Source: Alitta virens
Lineage: Eukaryota; Annelida; Polychaeta; Phyllodocida; Nereididae
DNA: 64,000 nt
Reading direction: 5' to 3'
Assembly (NCBI GenBank): GCA_932294295.1
Contig: OW028573.1
Location: 51,616,329-51,680,328, forward strand
How positions within the stretch are numbered: the first letter of the stretch is position 1; each line of letters starts with the position of its first letter. Under the pieces are notes generated by a model. The model saw nothing but the letters and a program-made list of their open reading frames with translations, was not told the origin of the DNA and did no database searches. Position numbers and translations under genes: made by a program. Positions 12,879-27,800 of this stretch are shown piece after piece.

Positions 12879-15597
12879 CTAAACTTGTCTCAGCCTGGCC
12901 AGTCTCTGCGACAATTCATCCTGTAAAATAAATATAACATAAGTTAAGGTCATACGAAGTATTTAGCTCAATTATTTGAATACACAATACCAAGCAAATT
13001 AACAGAAGCTACTTGTATAATTGCACAAACCTGCTCTGTGGAAGCCTGAGTAGAAGCTCCTATGGATGTAGACTGTGCCTGAGGAAGGTCCATATTTAAC
13101 TCCAATCTGCAATAGATTTTAGCCATTAGTTTCCATTCAATTAAAGAATTGATGTTGAAGCACAAACAGCCAATTATAATCTTTCACACTCACCCTGCCT
13201 CATCTGCTACTTGCTGCATCAAACAGTCCACATCTCCTTGCGGTGTGGTAAGTGTTGCAGAATTGGCCATAGTGTTTTCCATAACCTGACTTTGTACATC
13301 GAGGTTTTCAAACTCCCGCTCGAATCGGTCCATCAGGTTGGCAATCTGTTAAAAAAACAACACACTTATGTATAATTTCCTAATGATAACACAAATTCAA
13401 TGCATGCTACAAACTGCACATGCTATCTACAAAATATAAGAGTGTGTAAGGGTAGAGGAACTGCTGAATTTTTTGTCACAAAAGGCTCATAAACCACGGG
13501 GTTTTGGGCCTGTTACACATAATCACTGCATAGGTTGGGTCCAAAAGAATCATGTATATACATTTCATGGATAATAAATAAAGTTTTCCTCCATTATTTT
13601 ATGATATAATGAGGGCTATCTACAAACTGAAATGCTGAATTCCTTATCTAGGTCACTGTGCCATAAGACAGGCAGCAGCAGCACAAAGACTGGCCTGTTG
13701 GTATTTAAAAATGCCCCGATTCTTGAAGCTAAAGAAGTTATCAGAACATTTCTTTGTAGTGCTTATTTTGTTTAGCAGTTCAGGGCTATTCTATTCCAGC
13801 CAGCATCCCTCAACCAATTCTTTTCATATTTGTTTCAATCAACCTATGCATTCCTTGGTATTAACAAGGTGGATACCAGGGGGTGGGGGGTGGGGGGAGG
13901 GGTCATAACAATGCCTCCCCAATTTATTGGGTACACCCCTGCAGTTTTCATACTTCAGCAGAGAATCAAAACCAATTTACTAGAACTAGTATATTTTACA
14001 GTGCCAAAGTATTTGGATATCCAAATCACTTGCATATATTTTGCCAGCATTTAACATTCAACAACTGCCAAGACAGTTACAGATCAGATTCAAAATGTGA
14101 GAGCATGATTTAGGACAATGTAAGGTTTAAATTACAGTTTATGAGAAAACTGTTGTCCAAATATTTTTGTGAAATTACATTCTGGTGAATTCGGTGTCCT
14201 GACAGTCCAAATACTTTCATTGAGCACGGTATATACTCCACTTATATATCATGTCTCCCTCCCCTATGGGACATAATGAGTCATCACTTACCTTCTCAAG
14301 GTTCATCGATTTCATGGCTGATTCCATAGCTTTACATACTCCTCCCATGGACTGTGTAACCTGAAAGAAAATTAAACACACAATTAATTACTTTAATTGC
14401 AGCCTATAGTTTAAGCATGATTCCCAGTGCTCAGTGACTTCAGTTCTGTTTGGTGCAACTGTCTAAACACTATCTATATATAATTACAGTCATTAAATGT
14501 GGTATTTCTCTCAACACTATTATTATTTCCACAATGCAATCACAGATAAGTCACCATACATACAATCCTGAATTAACTTTGAATAACTGCAGGCATATCT
14601 TTTTTTATGAAATCAGTGTTATGATAACAATCATCACAGTAGATCTACCTGTTTTGTCGTAACTGCAGTCTGAACACGCGCTGCTACAGCATCAACTCGG
14701 GCACTCATACGTCTGTAGTTCAAAGCTTGATTCTTCTGTCTAATGGCATTTTCTGCATGTATTCTTCCTCCTTCCATATTACCTTTTGTTATCGCCTGAA
14801 ATTCAACCAACCAAAATATATTGTATATTATATATAAAATTATTAAATACACATATAAAAGAAATTCTGTTCGTAAATTAAAAATAATTTTAAAACAGTA
14901 AATGACAGTAATTACACCGTACCTTTTTTAATTTTGACTTTTCTTCCCTTTCCTGTTTCTCTGACTTTTTGGCATTTCTTTCAAGATCCTTGGCAGCAAA
15001 TTTTAAATTAAATAGTTGTTCTTGCAGGTGTCAAGGAAGACATTTCATAAGAGTTCATACACATGATAAACACAGATAATTGTGCATCGATTAGTACATA
15101 AGACCAGGAAGTCTTTCAATGGATGAAAAGATGTTTGCCAATTTATTATTTTCCTGAAAACATCTAACATAATTCTTAAATGTAAATCAAATGCTGACCC
15201 TCAAATTTAACACCTTTCACATGATGACAGGAAAACATGATAGTCTAGATGCAGTGCCAGTGGCTTCATGCTTCACAAATCAAAACATCATAAAGCCAAG
15301 ACAACAACACTTGGGAATAGCTTTAGTCCATGACAATAATATTTGCTGCTTTTTAAGCAAAATGATCCCATTCATTTTAAATAGTTACACATTTCACAGA
15401 TCACTAATTGACCAGGAAATGGACATTGCCACAAGAAATCAGTCAGATCAAATTTCACAATCATGATAATTATTTTGACAAATAACCAAAGTAAAGTCTT
15501 ACTATAAAGAGATCCAACTATTTAATTCATTCCAACCATTTCCTTACACTTTGCTGCATTTTTTAAAAAGGATACTTTCCATCTGTTTGGTGGACAT
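12879..15597 (-). CDS. CHMP1: Charged multivesicular body protein 1 (CHMP1), ESCRT-III
   Basis: ESCRT-III subunit that helps close and recycle membrane-scission filaments at endosomes, the midbody and the nuclear envelope, and recruits VPS4. Seven minus-strand exons: 15576-15597, 14923-15020, 14649-14795, 14292-14360, 13194-13345, 13031-13106 and 12879-12920. Phases are consistent, total 606 nt, 201 residues (human CHMP1A/B 196-199). Visible: the basic N-terminal helix QLFNLKFAAKDLERNAKK, the diagnostic block GGRIHAENAIRQKNQALNY, then RMSARVDAVAARVQTAV. The C-terminal MIM1 motif DELSQRLARLRQV fits L-x-x-R-L-x-x-L-R for binding VPS4 and other MIT domains. Exon 1 encodes only MSTKQME plus one base. 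Whether it is nearer vertebrate 1A or 1B cannot be judged; a single invertebrate CHMP1 is expected. Divergent from URB1. Confidence 0.97.
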
Positions 15598-15885
15598 TGT
15601 GACTGCTGTGTGTTTCTCCTGTAATATACAATAAAATGCTGACAACTAGTCAATGGGAAGCCACTTACTCAATCCTTGCCTTGATGAGTCGTTTTGGTGT
15701 GATGTTTACGTTCTGACTCATGACGTCATGCCAAGTATAGTTTCCCATCTGGTCATAGTCATTCAAAGAGTGAAAAGATTGCATTTATGATATAACCAAT
15801 TCATATATAATCAAGTGAAATTGGTATCGAAATTGGTCCAGTTATACGATATTTTACGAAACCGTCAACTGGGATCTATTCCAAC
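15598..15885. promoter_or_regulatory. Shared divergent promoter CHMP1 / URB1 with a full CRE palindrome
   Basis: 288 bp separate the opposed start codons. A perfect cAMP-response-element palindrome, TGACGTCA, sits at 15721-15728. Full CREs in short bidirectional promoters are a known ATF/CREB target arrangement. No TATA box is clear. Use of the site is inferred. Confidence 0.6.
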
Positions 15886-18800
15886 ATGGCAGCCTCCGTG
15901 AGGTCGCCGGAGCAAAGCATGTCTTCTCCTAAAATGAAAATGCCTCGAAAAAGAAAGGTTGATCAGTTGCAGGAAACTGATAACAGCAGTGAGGATGTGT
16001 CTGGAAAGCGACGGAACACAGACATTTATTCTGTTGCTGAGTTTAAGGTCCTAATGAAGGACCCAAACAAGAAATTTCAAGGTACACGTGGGTTTATGAG
16101 CATATTGACAGCCAGACCTAATTGACTGCTGTCAAATTTGTTAATTTTAGCAATTCCCATAAAAAACCATGACTTTTTCCACCCCAACCCTTAGGTAAAG
16201 AAATCAATAGCTCTGATTAATGTGCTGTGGTCATCTTATCTAGTCACCTTAATCTTGGTAATGCCACTTTGTATTGAAGCTTTTGAGTTTAGCTAACCAC
16301 TTAGTGAAACACACAAGTTACAGCCTTGAACTCTATAATAGTCTATTCAAATTCACATTGCAATTTCTCTTTTAGCACTGGAGCAATTTGTCAAGTTTGC
16401 CAAAGCCTTTCCAGAGTCCAGCACATACGATTTAGTAGATGAATATTGTCAGTCATCACCTGAATGCAAAGAAATTTTTAGTGTTTTTGAAACTGGTCGA
16501 CTAAAGGCAAATGAGGTAATTGTTTTCTCAACTTTCAAATAAATTTTGGAATTGTTTCATTTTTTCCTGTATTAAAAAAAATGTATATTCCACTTCAGAG
16601 TCGCGCAGTTCTTGAAACATTTGAATCAATTTTGCTAAGAATTGCTGATGACTTGAGCAAGCACAAAAGTGTTGGCAAATTCATTGTGCGCCGTCTGTTG
16701 ACATCTCATATTGCGACTATCTACTTGGTTCTTTACATTGGAAATAACTCCGTACAAATTAAGTCAGCGCTGAGAACTCTGACAGCGATGGTTCTGCTCG
16801 GAACTGATACAGCTAATGAAGTTCTTCTGCAGTTCAATTTCTACCACGCCAACATTCCTCCTCTGCTAAATCGTAGAGACACCAAGGTACATTAAGAAAC
16901 ATATAACTGTTGTACTACGTTAAAGATTAATTTAGCATCCAGTTTGTAGTGCTACAGTGTTGTCCCAGAACTGGAAAATACTTCTAAAGTTATGTAAATT
17001 ACCGAAATTGGCGCAGTTCTTGACCCTAGATGTAACGCACCAGTTTTCATAAATACAGGTCAATTCTTCGACACGCAAATTCGTCAACATACCAAATCGT
17101 TGACACATTAGAAGGACTGGTACAAATTCGTTGACAAACCCAACTCGTATAAATGTGGGAGACAAAATGTCATTGACAAACTTTTGAAGATAAAAATATC
17201 ATTTTTCAGGACCCTCAAGATGTACGGACTTGCTATGTTCAATTCCTGATGTCTTTTCTGGTTATTGGAGACAATGGGATTATTCGGCAACTCATGGAAG
17301 CAAAAGGTACCTTTGAGCAGCTTGTAAACGATAATAAATGGTGACAGAGCCACATCCAGACATTATATTTATCAATTAACTTCAATTTTCAGGTGTTCTG
17401 AATTTGCTGTTCCATGACCTGAGGTATGACAAATTGACAGTGATTAATTTGATTCTTCAAACAATGAAAGAAAAGGTTGGTCTGGTATCATGATATATAG
17501 GGGGGACATGGGGTACATTGGTATACCTGCCATATCTGGATAATAAACAACTTCAGAAATCCAAGGCTGGCCTCAAACTGAAGTAGGGGGTCCCCTTAAT
17601 TTTATGTTTGGAAACCATCAAGATCAAGTAAAGCGTTCAGCTGTGGTGGATCATTTCCTGATTTTTTAAGTCTGAAGTAAATTTTCCATTGATACTTTCG
17701 AACCCTTGTGCTTCATACGATAGCGTCATACCCATGTTTCATAAGTGCCTTTCATAATAGAGATTGATTAAGCATAGTAATCTCACACAGCGTGGATGGA
17801 AGAGTTAACAGGGGGTTCATTTACAAACCACTGTGTTGGGATCATTGGGACAGTCAGGTCGGGGTACACTGGGATAGAGAGGTGACGGTATAATTAACCA
17901 AAAGTATGTTGCATATCTATCTATTATCAAAGTATGGCGAGAACCACAAAGATGAACTTGATAGGCATAGTTAGAATGGCCCTGAACTCAAGAAGAGATG
18001 GTTTGATGCTGTATTGCAGGGAGAGGCTGTCAAATTAGGACAGGGATTTGTTAAATAGTTGTTATACCTAACAGTCTCAACCACTTGTTATGTAATGGGG
18101 GACTTTCAGGTCAACAGGGGGAGCTATATGCCGGTCTTAAAGCCTTTGATGATGTTATCATACCATCAGGTCATTGAGTGCATTGATGACGTCACAATGT
18201 TGCCAGAAATGTTTCCCATTGAGAAATTGTGCTAGAGGTATTTGTTATTTCATTGTTTCGGCAGTTTATTGAAAATTTAATCTTTATAACTGTAAAAAGA
18301 TCGAAATCTTATTATTTAAATTCGATATGTAAAAAAAAAAAAAAGGCATGCTTCAAAAATTGACAGGAGATCACTGATCTTATAATTGTCTTTGTGTGAG
18401 TGACAATTTACAAATGGAGTCTCTTCCGTGCAAAAAAAGGTACAAATACTCTAATTTTTTAATGTCCCAATGGTCTCCAGACTGTGTCCCAATTGAGTAC
18501 AGTCAATTCCCCCAATTATTTCTCGCCCAATTTTTTCTCGCCACAAATATAACTCGCCCAATTTTTTCTTGCCCATAACACAACTCGCCCCCCCCCCCCC
18601 CCTATTTATTTTGTATTTATTAGTTTTAACTTGTCAAAGTTAAGTGGTAGTAGACGCATCTTTATTATACCATCATCGCCGCATGTATGCGTACATGTAA
18701 ACGGGTGATTCAGTGGACCGTTTTAGTTTGACAAAGTGCATATGACAACCTCCAAAGGTTGTCAGATATATATATATCATTTTTGAATACTGTTAATATC

Positions 18801-21800
18801 AATTCTGGTTGAACTATCAACCAATCCGATTCCAGAATACAGAGAAAACTGCAATTAATTCTGACTGTTATACCAAATGACAATTAACACTCAGATATGC
18901 CTGATGTTCAAAGTGGCTTCTTTTTAATTGTGAATTGCATAGCACATGACATTAAACCTGTAATCCAGGTATTTACATTTGGCTAATTGAATTGATCTAT
19001 ATTATTACATATATTTACATATCGTAAATATCATTTATGTTATAATATATTTCAGTTATAGGGTAAATGCCTATATATATAGCTGTTATAGCTCTATAGA
19101 CATCTTTTATTATTAATTTTATAGTTATATCTATATAGCTCTATAGACATCTTTTATTTTATTTTTTGAGATATATATCAATATATATATCTCCTTATTT
19201 ACAGCTGTACCTAACACAAAAACGCATTTTAATGGTTCTTCAATGACAAGTTATCTTTTAGTTTTAACTAACTACACAAATAACAAACACACAGGGGTGA
19301 AAAACAAAGCCAAGGGCGAGTTTTTTATTGGGCGAGTTGTATTTGTGGCGAGAAAAAAATGGGCGAGAAAAAATTGGGCGATTTGACAGGCCCCCCTCCC
19401 AATGTACCCCATGCCTGGGGACGATTGGGACAATTTTTTCAGGCTACAGAACTGTTGCACACATATGAGACTATGTCACTGAGTATCAAACTTGCTTCAT
19501 ATATGTTTCATTGGTGAGATATTCCACCAATTGTCCCAAAGTGTCCCTGTCTCCCCTACCATCACTGAATACATTAACATACATTGCAGGTAGATTCTTT
19601 ACATATTTCTTGTTTTAGGTTGTTGAAAATCCTGTGATATCTAAAACAATGAAGGTGAGAGTATTCAATGAAAAAACTTTGAATGAACTTGGAAGTGTTT
19701 ACCAGTGGTTAGGGCCATCTGCTTGGGTTGTGGTGCGGAAGAGCAGGAAGAAATCTAAAGCAAAGCAAAAAGAAATTTTGGTAGGTGAAAATAACCACGA
19801 TCGCATCTGGAGTTCTTGATTTGATGTAATTTCACGATACTGGCATGTCACGTTTGAAACAACAATTGCAATTTAATTTAGGGAGTTGAAAATACAGAAA
19901 GCAATGAAGACAAGGAGAGTGTGCGTGAACTGCTTCATGAATTCATGATCAGTATATGCTGTTCCTTGAAGATGGGAATCAACTTTTTGGATAAGACTTT
20001 AGGAACCAGCAAGTATGCATACATTATGATAAATACTTTGGTCGTACTAGATATTGTATGATGCACTTGGGAGAGGTTACAACAACCAGTATTGTTTTTC
20101 AGAAACCAGAATCACCTTTTGACCAACTTGATGCTCAAAATGAAGTCAACAGCAGTGGATGACTTGATGTCTGAACTCGTTGTTGAGGTGCTGAAAGTTT
20201 GCCCCGATCAGCTGGTTTGGTATTTGCCAAGTCTTAAGGAATCTTTGCAACCTAGACCCAGTTCAATGTGGCAGAAGACTATCAGACTTCTCCAAAAGGT
20301 TTGTTCCTCGCTCAGTCAATCTTGCTGGAATCAATGATTATTTCCATGTGTAATGAAAGCTAATGAATAGTGTGGTCATTAGAAGTTTGCATTTCATAAT
20401 TTCAGATTTTCTCTGGCCAATCTTCAATCTGTCCTGCTGTGAAGATGCAAGGTGAATTCACACGAGCGACATTGACAAAAATGATCATGAATACTCTGTT
20501 GCCTCCAAAAGATGTCTGGCAACAGGTTACTGCTGCTCTGGATGTAAGCAACTCCTTTACTAGTCAGAAATATAGTTCATCATATTGTTCATTAATTCAT
20601 CATTGTTTGTGTTTTTCTCTGTCATTTGACTTCTTTCTTTTTCTCCTGCCAGAATGAAAATCACAGTGTGAAGTATGAAGGACTCCATATGATTCTCATA
20701 ATACTCGAAAGGTTGAAGGCTACCCTAGAATACTGTTCACAACCTCATGAATTTTATGCATCGCAAGAACTAGCAGAAATCAAACTGTTCATGATCCATA
20801 GCCTCAGACAAGTATGTTGACTTTGAATATTCCTGTTGTAAAAAAAAAGACTGACAGAACTTGGCTCCTTTATCATTGGGCTGAAACATACAGATTACTG
20901 ATATTCAAAGTCTTGAACTTCTGAATCTGATTACAAAAATGCATTATGTAATTGCAGCTATTACCTGATGTGCGGGCTCTCATCCGGTGCTGGAACAGTG
21001 CTTTTATCTCATCAAAAGGTGAATCCAAGAAAGCTGCTGATGCAAAAGAGAGCAAAATATCAGAAGGTATGTCAGTGGATAATATTGTCAAATTGTTTCA
21101 TGCAAGTATGATATAGTGATAGTGAATTTTGTTACACTTTTTCACACAAACAAAAGGAAGTATGATATAGTTCTGACAAATATGTTTCGGATGGCACATT
21201 TGTCAGCAAGGATGTGTACAACTACATTTGCTGTAAATGATTTAGTCTGAGTTCCTTGGTCTTTCAAGTAGGCCTAATATAATGCTCAATTACTTTCTGA
21301 CTTTTTCCAGACTTTGCAGAGGTATCAGAAACAAAGTACTTGGTCTCTCTGCTGCAAGTGCTATGTGCCTATCAGACCACACTGCCTGAAGTGTTTCGAG
21401 ACCACACTGTTGACTTTGGAGCTTTGCTTGAAGGAGTTCGTGCAAAAATACACCAGAAAGAGGAGGCAAATGATGCAGATAATGATGAGGAGGATGTCAC
21501 AATGCTGCAACTGTGTCTCCTGCAACTTTTGGCTCAGTCAGACATTCGTCAGTTCTCATGGACAAAAGAGGTGAGTGCTGATAGCTGAAGATTAATCATT
21601 GTTCCCTGTTTCCTGGAAAATGGTTGACACTCAATTAATTGTAATACAGGTTTGGCTGTCTTGCTGTTGTGATGGGAGTTTTTGTATACTTTTTCAAATC
21701 TGTAGCGTACTGCTATACTTGGGTGTAATTTTTTTTACAGAGCTCTGGCCACCGGACAACATTGTACCTGCTGTTAGAAATGACGGTCACTGTTGCCAAG

Positions 21801-24800
21801 GCAGAACAGTTCAGTGAGGCTGCAGTTGCTCTATTAATTAAGGTAAGCAAATCACAAAAGAGGAATTTACATGTCTCCCAATATTCACAATTACCAAGCA
21901 TTGTTTTCATTGATCCATACTTCAGGTAATGTGAATTTATTGCTTTCAGCTACTGATAGGAACTGGGGCTTTTAGTCATTTGGAAGCTGAACTGCAAATC
22001 TGGATTGAACATCTTACAAAACTGCAAGAGTCAGAAGCTGGGCAAATCATTGAGTTTATTGAAAAAGCGATACTGAAAGTGTTGAAGGATCCCTATCTCT
22101 ACACAGAAAAAGTCATTGATGCTGGAGCAAAGTTATCACAAGCTGGGATAGGAGAAGGATCTTTGGAAGCGTTTTCTGATGCCCAGTTTGATGGTGAGTA
22201 TTTCAGAAATGTGCATGCACTTAACTGCTTTTCTGATGAGTTGATAACACAAAACAAATCAGCTCCATTATTGCGCCCATTTTGCAAACCATGCATAACG
22301 AAAAATAGGACTAACTTAGTATTGTTCCATTCCAGAAATTATGAAGATTGACATTGACCTGTCCGATATGACAGTTGCATCTGGCAGCCATGGCGAAGAC
22401 ATTCAACTTGCTAGGTAAAAGAGAAATCTCAATGTACTTTTTCTTTCAGAATCATCAAAATTTTCTTTAAAATTTTAACCAGGACAATGTTGCAAATGTT
22501 GAGCAGGTGAGCAATGCAATAAATTAAAATTATGTTGTTTATTCACAGATTGCCATTTAGTCCTTTAGTTCCATGCAGTCTAGAAGCACTGGCTAAAACT
22601 GAAGATGTTTCCGCTGCTGTGCAGTCCTACTTTCAAGGCGTGTTGAAGGATATTGTTTGGCAGCAAACTGAACCTGAGGCTCTTTGTTTACTGTTGGTGC
22701 AACAAAAAGACAATAGTGTGATCGGACCATCTCTTGGCCCACTTGTCCAGAAATGGCTCAACAATGATATCTCTGAGGTTGGTAAATTGATAATGTCAGA
22801 TATTGCTAGGCATAGTGTTTACAGTAACTATGGGTGTTCCATTTAAAAAAAAAGGGGGGGGGGGGGGGAGGGGATGTGGACCTGAACATTTTTAGACCCC
22901 CCCCCCCCCCCCCCCCCATATATGTTTTTTTGACATTTCTACATTCAGATGTTAAGAAAATACTGGTCAACTAGATCCCCCCCTCCCTCCCCCAAAAACA
23001 GTTTTCCGCAGAAACAACCCATACATCCCACCACCCCCCCCCCCTCCCTCGCAGGCCCCCCGGATATCTGAAAAATCTTCAGGTTCACACCCCCCCCCCC
23101 CCACCTCTTTTTTTAAATGGAACAGCTCTAACATAATATGAATGAAAGTTACAAATACATTTGTGGAACATTACAGCATGCATGTTATAAATGAAGGTAT
23201 CATGAATTGCTATGATGTCAAGATAAAAGTTTCATTGTAAAATATAAAGTCAAAATCTGCTACACAATTATCATAAAATATGCCATAACAGTATATGCTG
23301 CTCTTCATTTTTACTTTACCTTGATGGAACTTATTTTGTTTAATTTCCAGTATCCAGTGACAAAAAAAGAGAAGAAGGCCAAGGGTATATTGAGTATGAC
23401 TGAGCAAAGTGTCTTGGACAGTTCAATCCTCACAAAAATAGATCATCTTGATCTTGAGGGTCTGACATTTTCGCAAGTACTACCTTTGACAAGTAGAGTG
23501 TTACTGGCACTAAGGACTGCACTAATGGTAAGCTCATGATTTCTGGGGAAATATATTTTGACCACTAATTTTGTTAGAATACTGTGGACATTTTTACTAA
23601 TCTTCCTATGTTTAATCATTTGGAATGTTAATTTTTTAGGAGGAATGCAACAAAGATGTTTTGAAGGTTTACAAAAATCTACTCATTAAGATTAATCAGA
23701 AACTGCAGAGCGATGAGGATCAACAATTAACTTCAACAAAAGATGAAAGGCTGTCATTTTTGGACAATAGACAGTTAGACATCAAGTCGCTCCGTAAAAT
23801 TTTTTACAAGTTGGTACTGACTCATCCATCCATGAAAGAGTGGTTTTTGCGAAGCACTGTTTTGGAGGACGTAGGAAAGAGTTTTCAACTGAAGAGAAGG
23901 ATTGTCACTAAAATGATAACTGGAGTCATGAGCACCATGGACGAAGAAATGATGTCTTCAGTTACATCTGACTTAGAGCCTTATCGACATCAGCTCATTA
24001 AGATGGCAACTACAAATGAACCAAAGGATAAAGTCATTGCATCTTGTTTGAAGAATATGACGCATATTTTGGATACTCGGCAACTTCTTGAAGCTGCAGA
24101 ATCTCTTTTGACTTCGCAGTGCGATGCGCTGATTGCTGATCAATGTCTGACAGATTATGGTCAAGCTTTACTTGCTCTATTGGACAAGTATCTTTCTTCA
24201 CAAAGTCTAACATCTCAAAATGAAGCGCTTTCCTCTGGTGCCTTCCAGTCAGTTCTGACAGTGGCGTCCCTTGTTTCTGATTTTGATCAGTTGATTGAGA
24301 AGACGATATGTACGTTTCCTTCTCTTGTGACAACAGTTGATGAGAAATATGTGTGTCATTGTCTACAAGAAGCTAGAGACAGCCAAATTGCTGTTTTGAG
24401 AATATGCCTGCAATTGAGTCCTGCTTGCAGACTCTGGTTTTGTGAATGGGCGTCTCAGGAGAAATTGAAAAGGGACCAGTTGCGAAACTTCTCATTGTTG
24501 TTCCAGCAGTTCTTAGCAAGTGCTAATAATGATGGTATGTTCTATTTTACTTTCAAATGCCCATTTTCACTGTATTTGCATATTGCTGTCATAATGCAGA
24601 TCTTTGCTGCAAGTGCATTAGGTGATCTAACTACTGTATTGTCATTGCAGATGTGCAAAATCAAAAGCTTGCAAAGAAAATCGGCAAAGTGATAGGAAAA
24701 GATTTGGCTACCTGGTTTGAAATCAATGAACCTTATTGTTATGATCTTGTGAAAGGACTGCTGAAATGGAGCAGCCAAGGTATGTATACAATTGAAAATA

Positions 24801-27800
24801 TTTAATGTGATATGTTTTTTTAGCGCAGGACATGAAGTGAACTTGGTGATCATCAAACTTTAGAAAATTTAAGAATATTAATTCTGTTTCAGAATTTGTC
24901 AGTGGCATATTTGACAAAGTTCTGGAGATAATGGAACTGCAAGAAAATGCTGATTTGTTGAATATCCTAAAAGTCCTCAATAACCATCTGAGCAAAACGT
25001 CTGATGACCAGAGTGAGAGAATTGTATTAGCTTGTGTCAAGTGCATGCTTGTACTTTCTGCAAACAAGGACCAGGATGAAAGATCTGGTGTTTTGCAACT
25101 TCTTGGAGGCATCTGTGACCTACTGAAGGTAAACGAGCAGAATTCAAGATTCAATGAATATAGCTTTGGAATTCACATGTATATTCAGTCAGTAGAAGTA
25201 AGATGGATTGACACTACATATGTATACCATTATATTTGCAGGAGAAATGTGCACCACTAACCAATGTCCAAGAAGAGTTAATGGCTATCTGGCCCCAAAT
25301 GACCAAACAGTTGCTCAGGTAATTTAGGAAAATAGAATTTGTTGGGTGCTCTGATTATGCATAATCTGTTCCTTAAAGTTATTTAAAAGTCAATGGAACC
25401 AAACTTTTGAATGGGTTGGGATAGTCTCCTAATTGTTCTGCTTGTGCAGAGTGTGTGGATTTTTTGGTTTTCCTCCAATCCCGTTTTCCCTTCAAAGATG
25501 TGTCCCCCCCCCCCTTGCGTGTTTTTAATTATGTATAAATATTAAGAAAATATCACCCCTATAGATATGTCATAGTTAGCAGGGATAACATCTCCACATG
25601 ATCAAATTTGTCACAGCTTGAAATTACTCAATACATTGTTGAACAATGACAACAAGATTGTTAAATTTATTGCTGAAAGAGCAGTGAAAGACCACAGGAC
25701 TATCATATCAGGCAATATCAATTATATTGAGACTGTCTATATTTGCCTGAGTTAAAATCTTATTATTTATCACTTGAAGAACAGTGCACAGTTCAGGCTG
25801 TGAGAGACATTTTGATTTACAATCCATTAGATTTGTCACCACTTGGTAAATGCCACTTATTATATTTTCTCTGTATATATACTTTATTTCTTTTTTGACA
25901 GTAACCGCTCATTTAATTTCTTACAGGCATTATTATCAAACAGCTGATACCCATATCCTGCTGGAGGTTTTGGCCTCCGTCATTTATGATGGAGAAACAC
26001 AAGTGAAACCAGATGTGAAAACCTTGCACAACATGATAATCAGCCATTCCGCTTTCCTGGATGTCATGCTGAATGAAGAAAATAAGCATATATTATGCAA
26101 AGGTATTTCTTGATTGCTCTCCACATCATAATTTTTTAATTTAATTTTTTGTTTTTCAACTTATCTATACTGTGCATCACTAACTTACCAAATCTAAACA
26201 ATTTTTTTTTCTTTTCAGAAAAAATTGTGCAATTTCTACTGAAGCTAGTCACACTGGACAAGTCTTGCTGTGATGTGTCTCATATTGCTGTAATGTTGGG
26301 TTCTTACTCTGCCACCATGAAACCCTCCGGTAAGATTGTTATTTATCATCAAGGCATTCTGAAACTTTGTATCATTTCATTGGAGCAATTCTTTGAACTA
26401 AAATGCTCTACAATAGCAAGTTTGAAAATTGTCATATATGTTTTCAGATCAAATGCTCCTTGCTTTAATGAGAGAATATGAGCGGAATGACTGTGATATG
26501 AACCAGTACAAGCCTTACCTTTGGGGCGCAAAAGCTGTTGAACACCATGCTTTGAAACAAAACCTTAATGTCCGTTTAAAGAAGCAGCCAACTATGGCCC
26601 AAGTTTTGGAAGGGATAGATCCAGACGTTATGCTTCACTCTGTTCACCACTTTCCTCTGACTCGCTCTTATCAGGTATGTGCAGATAGGTTTTTTTTTTC
26701 CTGATTAATTTTGTGATGCATGATTGTGATTTGGCTGTCGGTGTTAAACGAATACTATCATCTCATTTCCATATCACATATATAACCATTGTCTTTGCAG
26801 AAAACGGACTTGGCAAAGGATGACATTGATGACATCAGCACAGATGTCTACGATCCACTGTTCGTACTGCCTTTGTTTGCTCATCTACTTTCACCAGGTA
26901 TTTATTTATGCTTGAGAGGATTGAAAGAGGGAGGAGATCAGTATCCTGTTGTTTTCTTTTTCTTTCTTTGCTATCTAATCCATTTTGTGATATGTTTATA
27001 CCATGTTATTTCCAGGTTATGTCACACACTGCATGAAGTTTGCAGAACTGCATTGTCTTGGTTACACGGTAGCAGCCCTGAGCAGTCATGACAAGTTTGT
27101 CCGTGGTGCAGCATACCATGTGCTTCACCTGTTTTATCAGCAGATAGAGGCTGCTAGGTTCAGCAGCAAAGAGATACTCATGTACTTCATGAAGTTGATT
27201 AGGAACAGCATCGAGACGCCTGGTGCTAAATTGACTCCTGTCGTCACAATATTCCTTGCCAAGACTGCAGCGATAATTATTGATCCAAGTAAGTTTATTT
27301 TACATTTGTTACAGCAATGCAGTGCATAGTTATATTGCATTAGGTTGAAATGTTACCATGGCTCCTTCTCCTACAGAAAACAGACTGTATAAGGCCATCA
27401 ACTCGTTCCTTCTCGTCAAACCCAAAATGGATGTTTTGAATGTACCAGAATTTTACAAGCTGTTCAACTCTGTTGAAACACAGGTGAGTGAGGTTATTTC
27501 GATTTTTTGATTTAGTAAATCATCAAGTACTTCGTAAGTTTGCATACTTATGTCAATAATGTTTACAGTACAAATTTGAGAGGGCTTGGATGTTAACACT
27601 GCTCCGGGATGGCTTGAGAGAGATTGCTGACTACAGAATTTACCAGAGACGTTACATCTTCAAAATGATAATGGCATTTCACGACTCGCCTCTCTGTGAT
27701 GAAAACAGCCAGGTAAGAAATTAGGAATTATATACTTTCACAACACTAATGTCATTTGGTGTATGTCTTAAATTTTATGATAATCATAACATGCTTTCAA

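Noticed and set aside
17930..18060. Short frame starting MARTTKM in URB1 intron 5, considered as a transposase start
   Set aside because: Too short and without a helix-turn-helix or DDE signature; no support for a named family.
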